A stretch of 64,000 nucleotides of DNA from an alpha proteobacterium SCGC AAA536-G10 (GCA_000384615.1 ARQU01000001.1:213685-277684); one strand, 5' to 3'. Counted from the first letter of the stretch, positions 1-8,647 are shown. Notes: generated from the sequence alone by a model not told the origin. Made by a program: numbers and translations.

Positions 1-509
1 ATAATATCGAATATTCTTTTGATGATTTAGTATTTGCTACAGGTTTTGATGCAATGACAGGTGCAGTAAATGCTATTGAAATTTTAAATGATAAAGATGT
101 AAGTTTAAAATCTAAATGGTCTGATGGTCCCAAAACATATTTAGGTATGATGGTATCCAATTTTCCAAATTTGTTTATGATAACTGGGCCTCAAAGTCCA
201 GGTGTAAAAAGTCAAATGATTTTATCAATTGAACAACATGTCGACTTTATTCATAATTTAATAGTTCACAAAAAGGATAATAAATACAAAAAAGTAAATG
301 CAAATTCCATAAATCAAGATAAGTGGGTTAATCATAATAATGAAGTTGCTAATGCAACTTTATACCCATTAGCTCATTCTTGGTATAATGGTGATAATAT
401 TGTTGGTAAAAGTAAAGGATTTATGCCGTATGTTGGAGGCGTTGCCAATTATAAAAAAATATGTGACGAAAAAGTCAGCAATAACTATGAAGGGTTTGAA
501 TTCTCTTAA
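1..509 (+). CDS. Flavin monooxygenase (Baeyer-Villiger type), C-terminal part
   Basis: The gene is cut by the left edge; about 168 C-terminal residues are visible, reading open from base 3 to the stop at 507-509. The segment VFATGFDAMTG is the late conserved block of flavin-containing Baeyer-Villiger monooxygenases, and PNLFMITGPQSP followed by SIEQHVDFI is the block that normally follows it. Known members use FAD and NADPH to insert oxygen next to a ketone or to oxygenate heteroatoms. The FAD and NADPH Rossmann motifs lie outside the window, so the substrate cannot be judged. The next gene starts 24 bases downstream on the same strand with a good ribosome site, so the two are probably co-transcribed in a catabolic unit. 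The family is fairly sure; the exact reaction is not. Confidence 0.85.
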   Translation, partial: NIEYSFDDLVFATGFDAMTGAVNAIEILNDKDVSLKSKWSDGPKTYLGMMVSNFPNLFMITGPQSPGVKSQMILSIEQHVDFIHNLIVHKKDNKYKKVNANSINQDKWVNHNNEVANATLYPLAHSWYNGDNIVGKSKGFMPYVGGVANYKKICDEKVSNNYEGFEFS

Positions 510-533
510 AAAACAACTTAATAGGAGTTTGTA

Positions 534-1622
534 ATGGAAATTTCAAAAGTTGAAGTTGATACTTATCAAATCCCCTTACCAGAACCAGTTGAAGCTTTTG
601 CAGCGGGAGTGATGAAAGCATTTGATTTGGTTATTTGTAAAGTGACTAATGATAATAATGAACAAGGTGTTGGTTACATTACTGTTCATGAAAATCAAGG
701 TTTGGCAATTGCTTCAATTATTAAAAATAGTTTTATTCCTATTATTTTAAAAAAAGATCCAAGATTAATTGAATTACTCTGGAAAAATATGTGGAAAGCA
801 ACTCATTACGCAGGTAGAGGTGCACCTGTAAGTTTTGCAATAGCCGCTGTAGATGTTGCATTATGGGATCTAAAGGGAAAATGCCTGAAAGAACCCTTAT
901 GGAGATTGCTGGGCGGACATGATAAAAAAGTACTAGCTTATGCTGGAAATATTGACCTTAATTTTTCTACAGAAAAATTACTAGATGGAGCTACGAAATC
1001 TCTAGAAAAAGGATTTAGATCTATTAAAATGAGATTAGGGAAAGAGTTTTTAATTGATGATTTAAAAAGAATAGAAGCAATGCGAAATCACTTGGCAGAT
1101 AATATTATGCTAATGGCTGATGCAAATGAAGCATGGAGAATAGATCAGGCTGTTATTGCATTTAAAGAAATTGAAAAATTTAATTTAGTATGGCTTGAAG
1201 AACCAATAAAGCCTGACGATTTCAAAGGGTACTCATATTTACGTTCTTTAGGTAAAATACCTATAGCTGCTGGAGAAAATCTTCACAATCTTGCGGAATT
1301 TAATCAACTTATTGATGTTAATGGTGTTGATTTTTTGGAACCTGACTTAACTACTTGTGGAGGAATAACACCATTTATGAAAGTAGCAAAGCTAGCTGAA
1401 GTTAATAACCTACCTGTTTGTTCTCATGGTGTCCATGAATTGCATGTTCATTTATTAGCTTCATGTCCAAATGCATCATACCTTGAATTTCATGCTTGGA
1501 GAATAGATGAATTTATTGATTCTCCATTAAAGATTTTAAATGGATATACAGAGGCACCAGATTTACCTGGACATGGAATAAATTTTGATTTTGAAAAAGT
1601 TGAGAAATATAATGTTGGATAA
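534..1622 (+). CDS. Mandelate racemase/muconate lactonizing enzyme family protein (enolase superfamily)
   Basis: This 362-residue protein has the full enolase-superfamily layout: an N-terminal capping domain (about 1-115) and a TIM barrel. The metal ligands are Asp196 (MADANEAW), Glu222 (WLEEPIKPDD) and Glu248 (AAGENL). A Lys165-x-Arg167 motif (IKMRLG) and His298 (SHGVHE) give the acid/base pair typical of the mandelate-racemase subgroup. Such enzymes abstract a proton alpha to a carboxylate, and many are sugar-acid dehydratases or racemases. The start is supported by AGGAG eight bases upstream. It follows the monooxygenase and precedes a thioesterase, suggesting one carboxylate-degrading unit. 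The substrate is unknown; racemase, cycloisomerase and dehydratase all remain possible. Confidence 0.9.
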   Translation: MEISKVEVDTYQIPLPEPVEAFAAGVMKAFDLVICKVTNDNNEQGVGYITVHENQGLAIASIIKNSFIPIILKKDPRLIELLWKNMWKATHYAGRGAPVSFAIAAVDVALWDLKGKCLKEPLWRLLGGHDKKVLAYAGNIDLNFSTEKLLDGATKSLEKGFRSIKMRLGKEFLIDDLKRIEAMRNHLADNIMLMADANEAWRIDQAVIAFKEIEKFNLVWLEEPIKPDDFKGYSYLRSLGKIPIAAGENLHNLAEFNQLIDVNGVDFLEPDLTTCGGITPFMKVAKLAEVNNLPVCSHGVHELHVHLLASCPNASYLEFHAWRIDEFIDSPLKILNGYTEAPDLPGHGINFDFEKVEKYNVG

Positions 1623-1671
1623 TTTATAAAAATTAACATTCTTTAATTTTTAATATTTAGAAAGTTATTTA

Positions 1672-2109
1672 ATGAATGAAATAAATAAAATTAGAGATAT
1701 TGGGGCCTCTATGTTGTCCGATGCAAATAAATCTGACTTGCAAGATTTTGGTTCTTTTTATTTATCAAGGTTCTTAGGTTTCAAAGTTTCCTATGAAGAT
1801 AATAAATGTTTAGTTAACTTTGAAGCTAAGCCACCAATGTTTAATCCCCAAGGAACTCTTCACGGGGGAATAATAGCAACTGCTATGGATGTATCTATGG
1901 GACACTTGCTCTATAATACGACAGGTGCAGGTGCAACTTTGGAAATGAATATTAAATACCTACTTCCAATAAAAGAGGGAAATGTTTTATGCGAAGGAAG
2001 CTTTCTTAAGCCAGGAAAAACAATTAGTTTTCTACAATCACATTTGCATAGAACTGATGGAAAACTTGCTGCATATGCTAGTGCAACTTGGATACCTTTT
2101 AAAAAATAA
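1672..2109 (+). CDS. PaaI-like hotdog-fold thioesterase
   Basis: This 145-residue single-domain hotdog protein carries the PaaI/4HBT signature HGG at residues 64-66, followed by a helix with Asp73 (AMDVSMG), the usual catalytic or orienting residue. The C-terminal strands (EMNIKYLLPIKEG, then the KPGKTISF stretch) match the family. Members hydrolyse aryl- or medium-chain acyl-CoA thioesters, often to release CoA trapped in catabolic dead ends. It lies 49 bases behind the enolase-family gene on the same strand, so a role in the same pathway is likely. The stop is followed three bases later by the end of a convergent gene. The substrate cannot be told from sequence. Confidence 0.85.
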   Translation: MNEINKIRDIGASMLSDANKSDLQDFGSFYLSRFLGFKVSYEDNKCLVNFEAKPPMFNPQGTLHGGIIATAMDVSMGHLLYNTTGAGATLEMNIKYLLPIKEGNVLCEGSFLKPGKTISFLQSHLHRTDGKLAAYASATWIPFKK

Positions 2110-2112
2110 TAA

Positions 2113-2874
2113 CTAGCTTTTTAATTTTTTCATTTCACAATATTCTTCAGCAGTCATTTTAAAATATTCAATATTTTCATAATCTAATTTAACAGGCTCA
2201 GGATCAACTATATCAATATCAATTCCTCGAGAGATGGCTGATCTTAGTGCTATAGACGTAATATTTACACTAAATGAAGTTCCTATGAAAATCATTTTAT
2301 TTGCTACTTTCATCCATTGTTCTGCTTCTGAAATACGGTATAAATCTGTATAAATTTCGTCGAATAGCAACACATATGGTTTAAGAGAAATACCAATTTC
2401 TGGGCTGAATGTATTGCCAATTTTTCTAATTTTAAATTTCTTTAATAATTTTTCTTTTAAAACCTCATCAGTTGGATTTGATGTTATATCAATTTCATCC
2501 CATCCAGCATCAAAAGGTAATTGTTTGTCCATTTCATTTCTGTAATAAACAACTTTATCTAGTCTGCCATGGATAGATATATAATCAGTATTACCTGCTC
2601 TTCCATCTAAGCCGTCTATATTTTGAGTTATTAACTTTTTGTCAGCAAGCCAATAATGTGCTGAATTTGGTTTAACTGTTCTATAAGATGCAAATCTTTT
2701 GAAGTACCATAATAGAAAATCTGCAGGATTATTTTCGTACATCCATCTTGTTGCCATTTCTTGAGGTGTATAATTTTCACTTCCAACTGTCCAAAAACCA
2801 TCATTGCCCCTAAATGTAGGTATTCCGCTACTTGCACTTACGCCAGCTCCAGTTATAAATAATTCTTCATTCAT
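2113..2874 (-). CDS. SIR2-family NAD-dependent protein deacylase lacking zinc cysteines
   Basis: This is a sirtuin of about 253 residues. The NAD-binding motif GAGVSASSGIPTFRG spans residues 9-23, TQNIDGLDGRAG spans 83-94, and the catalytic histidine is His102 (SIHGR). The C-terminal GTSFSVN and IDIVDPEP blocks contact NAD in the family. I place the start at the ATG at 2874 because GAG lies just upstream; an in-frame ATG 12 codons earlier lacks this. The usual four zinc-binding cysteines between about residues 105 and 165 are absent; the only cysteine is near the C-terminus. Sirtuins remove acyl groups from lysine with NAD. Without the zinc module this one may have a changed substrate or act as an ADP-ribosyl transferase, which is inference. 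It is convergent with the thioesterase gene. Confidence 0.87.
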   Translation of the reverse strand: MNEELFITGAGVSASSGIPTFRGNDGFWTVGSENYTPQEMATRWMYENNPADFLLWYFKRFASYRTVKPNSAHYWLADKKLITQNIDGLDGRAGNTDYISIHGRLDKVVYYRNEMDKQLPFDAGWDEIDITSNPTDEVLKEKLLKKFKIRKIGNTFSPEIGISLKPYVLLFDEIYTDLYRISEAEQWMKVANKMIFIGTSFSVNITSIALRSAISRGIDIDIVDPEPVKLDYENIEYFKMTAEEYCEMKKLKS

Positions 2875-2986
2875 ATTGATCTCACAAGTAACTAATTGAA
2901 AGTAAAACAAATTTATTTGATTTAATTATTAATTACTAAATAATAAAGTTATTGTTTTAACAATTTAAATCGGGAGTTTCAAATAA

Positions 2987-3700
2987 ATGAGTAAAATTGA
3001 TATAGCGTATATTCCGGTTGTTGGAAGAGGACTTCAAATTGAGATTATTTGTGCCTTACATGGAATTGAAACCAACATGATGATGAGTAAGCCGATGGGG
3101 AAAGATTTTGATAAAAACACAGAAGCTCCTTTTGGAACTATTCCATGGTTGAAAGATCCATCAAATGGAATTGAACTAAATGATTCCTTAGCTATTGTTC
3201 AATATTTAATCACCAAATATCCAGGTCCCCTCACACCAAAATCAACAGAAAATGCCGCTCTAGCAGCTATGTATTGGTCATGGGCACAGGATTATTACTC
3301 TTTTGTATTATCACCATTTCATGACATTATTACCGGACATAATGAACCCTTTTGGAGAAATTTGAGACTTACAGACACACTTGCTGAGGGTGGAAAAGAA
3401 CTTGGAGTATCTAATCTAACAAAATTACATCATTCAAGACTTCAATATTTAGAAAATCATATTAAAAGTAAAAACATAGGCCCTTTTATTACTGGTGAAA
3501 ATTGTTCTTACGCAGATATTTTTATCTATACCTGTATTAGAACCGTCCAGGAGACAGCTGGATTTGCAGTATTAAGAGATTCATGTCAAGAAAAACCTTT
3601 TAAAGAATGTCCTAACATATTAAAGATATGTGTCGAAGTAGAAAAAGATCCCAAGGTAGTTAAGGCCGTAGGCTCTAAATTTAAGGATTGCCCAATATAA
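2987..3700 (+). CDS. Glutathione S-transferase family protein
   Basis: This 237-residue protein has a thioredoxin-like N-terminal half with the cis-proline loop (GTIPWLKD, about residues 54-61) and the glutathione gamma-glutamyl contact NDSLAIVQYL. An all-helical C-terminal half follows, containing the folding motif region YADIFIYTCIR. Tyr9 in YIPVVGRGLQ sits where the sigma/alpha/mu class catalytic tyrosine lies. GSTs join glutathione to electrophiles or act as peroxidases and isomerases. The start has GGGAG about nine bases upstream. It is divergent from the sirtuin gene and convergent with the small gene at 3737. It may serve detoxification linked to the upstream oxygenase, which is inference. 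Confidence 0.85.
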   Translation: MSKIDIAYIPVVGRGLQIEIICALHGIETNMMMSKPMGKDFDKNTEAPFGTIPWLKDPSNGIELNDSLAIVQYLITKYPGPLTPKSTENAALAAMYWSWAQDYYSFVLSPFHDIITGHNEPFWRNLRLTDTLAEGGKELGVSNLTKLHHSRLQYLENHIKSKNIGPFITGENCSYADIFIYTCIRTVQETAGFAVLRDSCQEKPFKECPNILKICVEVEKDPKVVKAVGSKFKDCPI

Positions 3701-3736
3701 GATACTTTATTTTGGCCAAAATTGAATAATTATTTG

Positions 3737-4030
3737 TTAATTTTTAGTGCTTGTGAAAGATTCTGCACACATCATAGTAACTGTACTAGTTTCTAACATT
3801 GCACCAGCATCTGCTCTAATTTTAGAGAGTTCTTCATCACTAGCAAAATTTTTTAATGATTCAGGTGAGTCAAATTCCATAATAACAGTTAATTTATTAT
3901 CATTATCTTTTTCAGTACCTGCGAAAACTAACCTACCGCCATGAGCATTTAATTTATGTTCATTTTTAACAAACATTTCTTTCCAAGGTCCAAAACCCCT
4001 AGCTAAATCTATACCCATTTTAACAATCAT
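3737..4030 (-). CDS. Small dimeric alpha/beta-barrel-like protein
   Basis: This 97-residue protein has alternating strands and helices (LTVIMEFDSPESLKNF, then a strand with TVTMM) resembling dimeric alpha/beta-barrel proteins of the YciI/DUF1330/DUF3764 kind. No catalytic motif is obvious. AGGAG lies about six bases before the ATG. It starts nine bases after the stop of folE on the same strand, so it is the second gene of a folE operon that probably answers to the Zur-type operator at 4670. A role in zinc-linked folate or pterin metabolism is a guess from position only. Confidence 0.65.
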   Translation of the reverse strand: MIVKMGIDLARGFGPWKEMFVKNEHKLNAHGGRLVFAGTEKDNDNKLTVIMEFDSPESLKNFASDEELSKIRADAGAMLETSTVTMMCAESFTSTKN

Positions 4031-4039
4031 TTTAATCTC

Positions 4040-4645
4040 CTATCTAATTAATTCCATAAATTCAGATCTTACATTTTCATCAGTTTTAAACACACCTAGC
4101 ATACGCTTTGTAACTGTACTCGACTCAGGTTTATGAACCCCTCTAGTAGTCATGCACTGATGAGACGCGTCAATAAGGACAGCAACACCCAGGGGATCTA
4201 GTACTCTTTGAATGGTTTCTGCAATCTGAGCAGTTAAGGTTTCTTGTATTTGAAGTCGTTTCGCATATACATCAACCAATCTAGCTAACTTACTAATTCC
4301 AACTACTTTTTTATTAGGCATATATGCAACATGAGCAATGCCTAGTATTGGAACAATATGATGTTCACAATGAGATTCTAGTCTAATATTTTTTATAATA
4401 ACCATCTCATCATAACCCTCTACCTCTTCAAATGTTTTAGATAGGATCTCGTCTGGGTTCATTTTGTAACCATCAAAAAACTCTTTATAAGCGTCTACAA
4501 CACGTTTTGGAGTTTCTATCAATCCTTCACGATTAGGATTATCTCCAGTCCATGCAATAAGAGTTTTTACGGCTTGCATAGCCTCTTCTCTAGACGGATC
4601 AGGATTAAATTTGATAATATTTTCATTATTTATATTTTTAGTCAT
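4040..4645 (-). CDS. folE: GTP cyclohydrolase I (type IA)
   Basis: This enzyme converts GTP to 7,8-dihydroneopterin triphosphate, the first step of tetrahydrofolate synthesis. The 201-residue length is normal. The zinc ligands match the E. coli set: Cys93 and His96 in [10 protein letters not shown], and Cys164 in [11 protein letters not shown]. The GTP-site stretches [13 protein letters not shown] and [10 protein letters not shown] are present. It is the zinc-dependent type, not the zinc-free FolE2 type that Zur usually switches on. The gene is divergent from a COG0523 GTPase, and the 68-base gap holds a near-perfect palindrome like a Zur box. In Bacillus the COG0523 protein ZagA supports FolE during zinc limitation, and this arrangement suggests a similar pairing. 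The 97-residue gene follows nine bases later. Confidence 0.95.
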   Translation of the reverse strand: MTKNINNENIIKFNPDPSREEAMQAVKTLIAWTGDNPNREGLIETPKRVVDAYKEFFDGYKMNPDEILSKTFEEVEGYDEMVIIKNIRLESHCEHHIVPILGIAHVAYMPNKKVVGISKLARLVDVYAKRLQIQETLTAQIAETIQRVLDPLGVAVLIDASHQCMTTRGVHKPESSTVTKRMLGVFKTDENVRSEFMELIR

Positions 4646-4669
4646 TGTTGCTCTTTTCTAGACAATTAC

Positions 4670-4687
4670 GTTACGTTATAACATAAC
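4670..4687. promoter_or_regulatory. Putative Zur operator between folE and COG0523 gene
   Basis: The sequence GTTACGTTATAACATAAC is an 18-base inverted repeat with one mismatched pair. It shares the core GTTATAAC with the perfect palindrome at 8628-8647 in front of zur. It sits between divergent genes, 24 bases from folE and 26 bases from the GTPase start, so one repressor could control both. Zur boxes of proteobacteria have this AT-rich ATGTTATANTATAACAT style. The factor assignment is inference from motif and context. Confidence 0.7.
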
Positions 4688-4713
4688 ATACTATTTATAT
4701 TCAGAATTACAAT

Positions 4714-5782
4714 GTGTTAACTTTAATAATGTCTCAATTTCCTACTAATATTCCCATATCAGTAATAACTGGATTTTTAGGGAGCGGTAAAACAACTCTT
4801 TTGTCTGCTTTTTTAAAACAAGAGGTTATGATAAATACTGCTGTAATTATTAATGAATTTGGAGAAGTTGGCATAGATCATAATTTAATAGAGACTACTG
4901 ACGAAAACATAGTAGAACTTCAAAATGGCTGTATATGCTGTACTATCCAGGAAGATCTAAAATCAACTCTTCTTGATTTAATAAAGAAATTAAAAAAGAA
5001 AGACCATTCCTTATTTCGATAGAGTTGTCATAGAAACTACCGGTTTAGCAAATCCTGTTCCTATCATACATACTCTTATGACATCTCTAGATTTACATAG
5101 AATTTACGTTATTGACGGTATCATTACATTAGTTGATGCTATGAACGCTGAAAACACATATAATAATCATAAAGAAGCAATCAAACAAACAGCCTTAGCT
5201 GATAAGATTATTTTAAGCAAAACTGATCTTTCAGAAAGCTCTAATATAAATTCAATTAAAAATAGAATTAAGAAAATTAATCCAAAAGCAAATATAATTG
5301 AGAGCAACAAAAAAAATCTGCCTTTGACCGAAGTAATAGGATTAAATGATTACGATCCACTAAATAATTCATGGGATTCTCTAAAGTGGTTAGCAATTGA
5401 AAAACACAATGAAACCACCAACAAAAATACCCATCATAATCATAATCATAATCACGAACACGAGCATCATGATATAAATCGTCATGGTGATAACATCGAA
5501 AGTTTTTCATTAGTCACTAATCAGCAGATAGGTATGACAACTTTGAATTTTTTTATTGAATTACTGTCAAGTCAAATGGGTTCTAAATTGTTAAGATTAA
5601 AAGGCATAATAAATATAAAAGGCAAGGATGGGCCTGCAATTATTCATGGTGTTCAACATATTTTTCATCCTGTGGAATGGCTTAAAGAATGGCCTGACGA
5701 AGATAAAAGTACCCGAATGGTATTCATTACTCGTGATATTAAAAAAACTATCATTGAAGAGTTTTTTAAAATTATTGGTTAA
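4714..5782 (+). pseudogene. COG0523 GTPase (zinc metallochaperone), frameshifted
   Basis: Two adjacent frames together encode one COG0523/CobW-family protein. The first part has the Walker A motif GFLGSGKTT, INEFGEVGID and the metal motif CICC (Cys73, 75, 76). It then hits a stop at 5020-5022. The second frame, starting before the stop, reads FDRVVIETTGLANP, then SKTDLS (G4 motif variant), a His-rich metal-binding stretch (about 5433-5486) and the C-terminal domain with HGVQHIFHP. Removing one A from the run of six at 4992-4997 restores a continuous reading frame. The gene is therefore broken, phase-variable, or carries a sequencing error. Translation may start at 4714 or at the second ATG, 4729. 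It is divergent from folE across a Zur-type palindrome. Confidence 0.8.
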
Positions 5783-5851
5783 AACTAAAATTAATTTAAA
5801 TTATATAAATTTTGATTAACCTATTAATTAATAACATTAAATTTAAAATTT

Positions 5852-6109
5852 CTAACTTTGATTAAGTTTTTCTAGGTCTTCTATACCAATCTCATTAATA
5901 GATTTAGCTAAACGCCAGTTTTTGACAGACCCATCAATAGATCTAGTTGTAATTACAGTCTCTTTAGGAGGGCAATTAGGCTCATGACAATGAAGTTCTG
6001 CAATACTTAAAATTGTACTTTCTGGTAAATTTAATTTCTTAGTAATTTTATTTTTTAAATCTCTAATTACTTCAGGACTTGCATTTTTGCGTTCAAACAT
6101 TCCTACCAT
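5852..6109 (-). CDS. Small uncharacterised protein with Cys/His motif, Zur operon
   Basis: This 85-residue protein has no assigned function that I recognise. Its centre carries HCHEPNCPP (residues 40-48), a cluster of Cys and His that could bind metal, followed by a strand-like segment ETVITTRS. It begins four bases after the stop of the WD40 gene, so it is the last gene of a leftward run zur, COG0523 GTPase, WD40, this protein. A function in handling zinc is plausible from position and the Cys/His motif, but is inference. No ribosome site is clear at the ATG, which suggests translation coupled to the upstream gene. Confidence 0.75.
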   Translation of the reverse strand: MVGMFERKNASPEVIRDLKNKITKKLNLPESTILSIAELHCHEPNCPPKETVITTRSIDGSVKNWRLAKSINEIGIEDLEKLNQS

Positions 6110-6113
6110 CTAA

Positions 6114-7169
6114 TTATTTTTTCCATAGCGTAGACCATAAAATATTTCCGTCTGAGTCACCTATTAAGATATGTGAACGATTAGGAGAAATTGCTATTGC
6201 AGAAATTTCAGAACCTTTTGGATTTCTTATTACAAATGGATTTTTATTTTCATCGAGCTCAGACAACAAGACACTACCATCATTAAAACCTACAAAAATA
6301 GCTTTTTCTCCAGTTAAGGGCTCTATAAAAGTTGAAATTTGTTTACCACAATCTGCAACACAAACTGGTTCACGACCAAGTGGTCCATCTTTTCCATCAA
6401 ATGGCCAACATATAGCTTGATGGTCTCCAGAAGTTGCTAAATGCGGAGTATCTCCAACCCATGCAAAGCTCTTAATCTTTGCAGGATATCCTCTCATGGC
6501 TAAGTCAACTTTATTTCTTAGACGCCAACCGTGAAGTTCACTTTCTTGCATTGAAGTTACAATATATTTTCCATCTGGACTAAAACCTACTTTACTATGA
6601 GAACCTTTCCATACTAATCTTTTTGACGTCCACCGACGCTCTCCTCGTTCCCATAATGTTACACCTCCGTATGAAGAAACAGCTAAACGTTTTCCAGTAT
6701 AATCAAAGGCTAAACCTCCTACAGTACTTGAATGCTCAAGTGACTTTGCTTTCTTTTGATCCCCAGACCATATGTAGACATTACGACCAGATGAACAAAC
6801 CATACTATCTTTGTAAGCAGCAACATAGTCTACCCATCGAGAATTAAAATTAGCTATTTCAACAATATCTCCATTTTGAGATAACTTTAAAAATCTTCCA
6901 TCATCTCCACCTGTAAATATATATTCGCCATTTGTGGCTATTGATAAAACAACACCGTTATGAGCGTCAATAATTCTAGGTTTTTCTCCTTCAAAAAAAA
7001 ACCTAACTTTACCATCACCAAAACCTACAGCAATCGAATGACTGGTAGTCACTGAACAAGTTACAGGAGCTTGAAAATCAAAATGCTCCCCCCTACTTTC
7101 TAGCTCAGTTTCCTTTGGGACAAGGGAAGATATTTTTTCTTTTAAAAATTTTTCTCTGTCTGACATCAA
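6114..7169 (-). CDS. WD40-repeat beta-propeller protein
   Basis: This 351-residue protein is made of repeated units of about 40 residues. Examples are VLSIATNGEYIFTGGDDGRF, VGGLAFDYTGKRLAVSS, VGFSPDGKYIVTS and ISAIAISPNRSHILIGDSDG. These are degenerate WD40 repeats forming a probable seven-bladed beta-propeller. There is no signal peptide or membrane segment, so it should be cytoplasmic. It lies 33 bases behind the COG0523 GTPase gene and four bases before the small Cys/His gene. Propellers of this kind are usually protein-binding scaffolds. A partner role for the GTPase is inferred from operon order. The start could be either of two consecutive ATG codons at 7169 and 7166. Confidence 0.85.
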   Translation of the reverse strand: MMSDREKFLKEKISSLVPKETELESRGEHFDFQAPVTCSVTTSHSIAVGFGDGKVRFFFEGEKPRIIDAHNGVVLSIATNGEYIFTGGDDGRFLKLSQNGDIVEIANFNSRWVDYVAAYKDSMVCSSGRNVYIWSGDQKKAKSLEHSSTVGGLAFDYTGKRLAVSSYGGVTLWERGERRWTSKRLVWKGSHSKVGFSPDGKYIVTSMQESELHGWRLRNKVDLAMRGYPAKIKSFAWVGDTPHLATSGDHQAICWPFDGKDGPLGREPVCVADCGKQISTFIEPLTGEKAIFVGFNDGSVLLSELDENKNPFVIRNPKGSEISAIAISPNRSHILIGDSDGNILWSTLWKK

Positions 7170-7202
7170 TATATGCTATTTGGTAGTATATCACTTGAAC
7201 AT

Positions 7203-8174
7203 TTAGGCTACTTTACAGCCTTCAAAACCTTCTTGAAGATTCATAGTTTCAAGATTTCTTCCAATAAACACAACTCTTGAACTACGATCTTTACCTGCCG
7301 GCCATGGACCCATTGGAGATGCATCCATAAGCATATGAACTCCTTGGAAAACATACCTATCATCTCTACCTTCAAAATTCAGAATGCCTTTTGATCTCAA
7401 AATATCTTGGCCTTTTTCTTGTAACAAATTACCAAACCAAGCTTGAAATTTATCCATCTCTAAAGGCGTATCAGACACAAATGATAAACTTGTAACATCA
7501 TCATCATGTTCATGGTCATGGTCAGATTCTAGAAAATCTGGTTCAACTTCTAAAACTCGATCTAAACTAAAGGCGTTTAAACCTAGAACTTCCGTTAATG
7601 GCGCAGAGCAGTGATTAGTTTTAATAATTTTTGCGTAAGGGTTTATTTTACGAATACGAGTTTGAACATTTTTAACGGCTTTATCATCAACAAGGTCAAT
7701 TTTATTAAGTAATACGACATCTGCAAATGCTATTTGTTCTTCAGCTTCATGATGCTCACCAAGTTGTGAACTTAAGTGAACAGCATCTGCAACTGTAACT
7801 ATAGCGTCTAATTTAGTTTTGTCTGAAACATCTTGGTCCACAAAAAACGTCTGTGCAACTGGAGCTGGATCTGCAAGGCCTGTAGTCTCAACTATAATTG
7901 CGTCAAGTTTGTCCGCACGCTTCATTAGACCGCCAAGTATACGAATTAGGTCACCTCTAACTGTACAACAAATACAGCCATTATTCATTTCAAAAACTTC
8001 TTCATCAGCATCGACAACGAGATCATTATCAATACCTTGTTCTCCAAATTCATTAACAATTACAGCATATTTTTGCCCATGCTGTTCTGTAAGTATACGA
8101 TTTAGGAGTGTGGTTTTACCAGCACCGAGAAATCCAGTTAGCACTGTTACTGGTACTTGCGACATATTATTCAT
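7203..8174 (-). CDS. COG0523 family GTPase (ZigA/CobW-like zinc chaperone)
   Basis: This 323-residue protein is an intact member of the G3E GTPase family. It shows Walker [10 protein letters not shown] (14-22), the metal-binding motif CICC (Cys67, 69, 70), Walker B-like [11 protein letters not shown], the guanine motif NKID (157-160) and a short acidic His stretch [10 protein letters not shown] near 220. The CobW C-terminal domain follows. Such proteins hydrolyse GTP and hand zinc to client enzymes under zinc shortage. AGGAAA lies five bases before the ATG. The gene begins 23 bases after zur and is probably driven by the Zur-operated promoter at 8634-8662. It is complete, unlike the frameshifted paralogue at 4714. 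Confidence 0.92.
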   Translation of the reverse strand: MNNMSQVPVTVLTGFLGAGKTTLLNRILTEQHGQKYAVIVNEFGEQGIDNDLVVDADEEVFEMNNGCICCTVRGDLIRILGGLMKRADKLDAIIVETTGLADPAPVAQTFFVDQDVSDKTKLDAIVTVADAVHLSSQLGEHHEAEEQIAFADVVLLNKIDLVDDKAVKNVQTRIRKINPYAKIIKTNHCSAPLTEVLGLNAFSLDRVLEVEPDFLESDHDHEHDDDVTSLSFVSDTPLEMDKFQAWFGNLLQEKGQDILRSKGILNFEGRDDRYVFQGVHMLMDASPMGPWPAGKDRSSRVVFIGRNLETMNLQEGFEGCKVA

Positions 8175-8197
8175 TATTTTTCCTTTCAGGTACTCTA

Positions 8198-8590
8198 TTA
8201 ATTATTTGCACATGCACCACATCGACCGTGAATTTCTAGAACTGGATTATCAGGGATAAAACCAGTTTTTTTAGATAATTTATTTATATTGTTCGTAAAA
8301 TCTTGGTCAAGATGTTCTTTAACATATCCGCAATCATTACATATTTCAAAGACAGGTGTTTTGTCATTGTGAGATCCACAACATACTGTCCATGCATTAA
8401 GAGATTCTATTTTGTGCACTAATCCAATAGTAAGTAATTTGTCTAAAGCTCTGTAAACTGTAGTAGCGGCTGCAACGCCTTCTGACCTCATACCCTCAAG
8501 AATATCATAAGCTGAAAGTGGTTGATCTTTACTTTTTAAATACTGAAATACTCGATCTGCATGAGTTAGACGAGATTTACCTTTTATCAT
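8198..8590 (-). CDS. zur: Fur-family zinc uptake regulator Zur
   Basis: This 130-residue Fur-family protein has an N-terminal winged helix (about 1-70, with [17 protein letters not shown] as the recognition region). A metal-binding dimer domain follows. Two CxxC pairs, Cys84/Cys87 and Cys124/Cys127, form the structural zinc site. Cys71, His74, His93 and His121 are candidate sensing-site ligands, the pattern of Zur rather than iron Fur. With zinc bound it should repress zinc-scarcity genes. It is the first gene of a leftward operon with the COG0523 GTPase, WD40 and small Cys/His genes. A perfect palindrome overlapping its own -10 element implies autoregulation. AAGGG precedes the ATG by about six bases. 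Confidence 0.92.
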   Translation of the reverse strand: MIKGKSRLTHADRVFQYLKSKDQPLSAYDILEGMRSEGVAAATTVYRALDKLLTIGLVHKIESLNAWTVCCGSHNDKTPVFEICNDCGYVKEHLDQDFTNNINKLSKKTGFIPDNPVLEIHGRCGACANN

Positions 8591-8627
8591 TTTTTCCCTT
8601 TAATTAAAAAAGTAATTATTCACTTAT

Positions 8628-8647
8628 TGCAATGTTATAACATTGCA
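8628..8647. promoter_or_regulatory. Zur operator, perfect 20-bp palindrome
   Basis: TGCAATGTTATAACATTGCA is its own reverse complement over all 20 bases. It matches the general proteobacterial Zur box style and shares the GTTATAAC core with the site at 4670-4687. It covers the -10 hexamer of the leftward zur promoter and lies nine bases upstream of the -35 of a rightward promoter. A bound repressor would block zur directly and could also affect the rightward gene. Confidence 0.85.

Noticed and set aside
3709-3722. 14-bp palindrome ATTTTGGCCAAAAT between convergent genes
   Set aside because: It has no loop and only a weak stem, so it is a poor terminator; no regulator role is suggested by its place between two gene ends.
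5277-5510. Minus-strand frame rich in Asp/Tyr/His opposite the second half of the COG0523 gene
   Set aside because: It is the reverse of the His-rich metal stretch and shows no family features.
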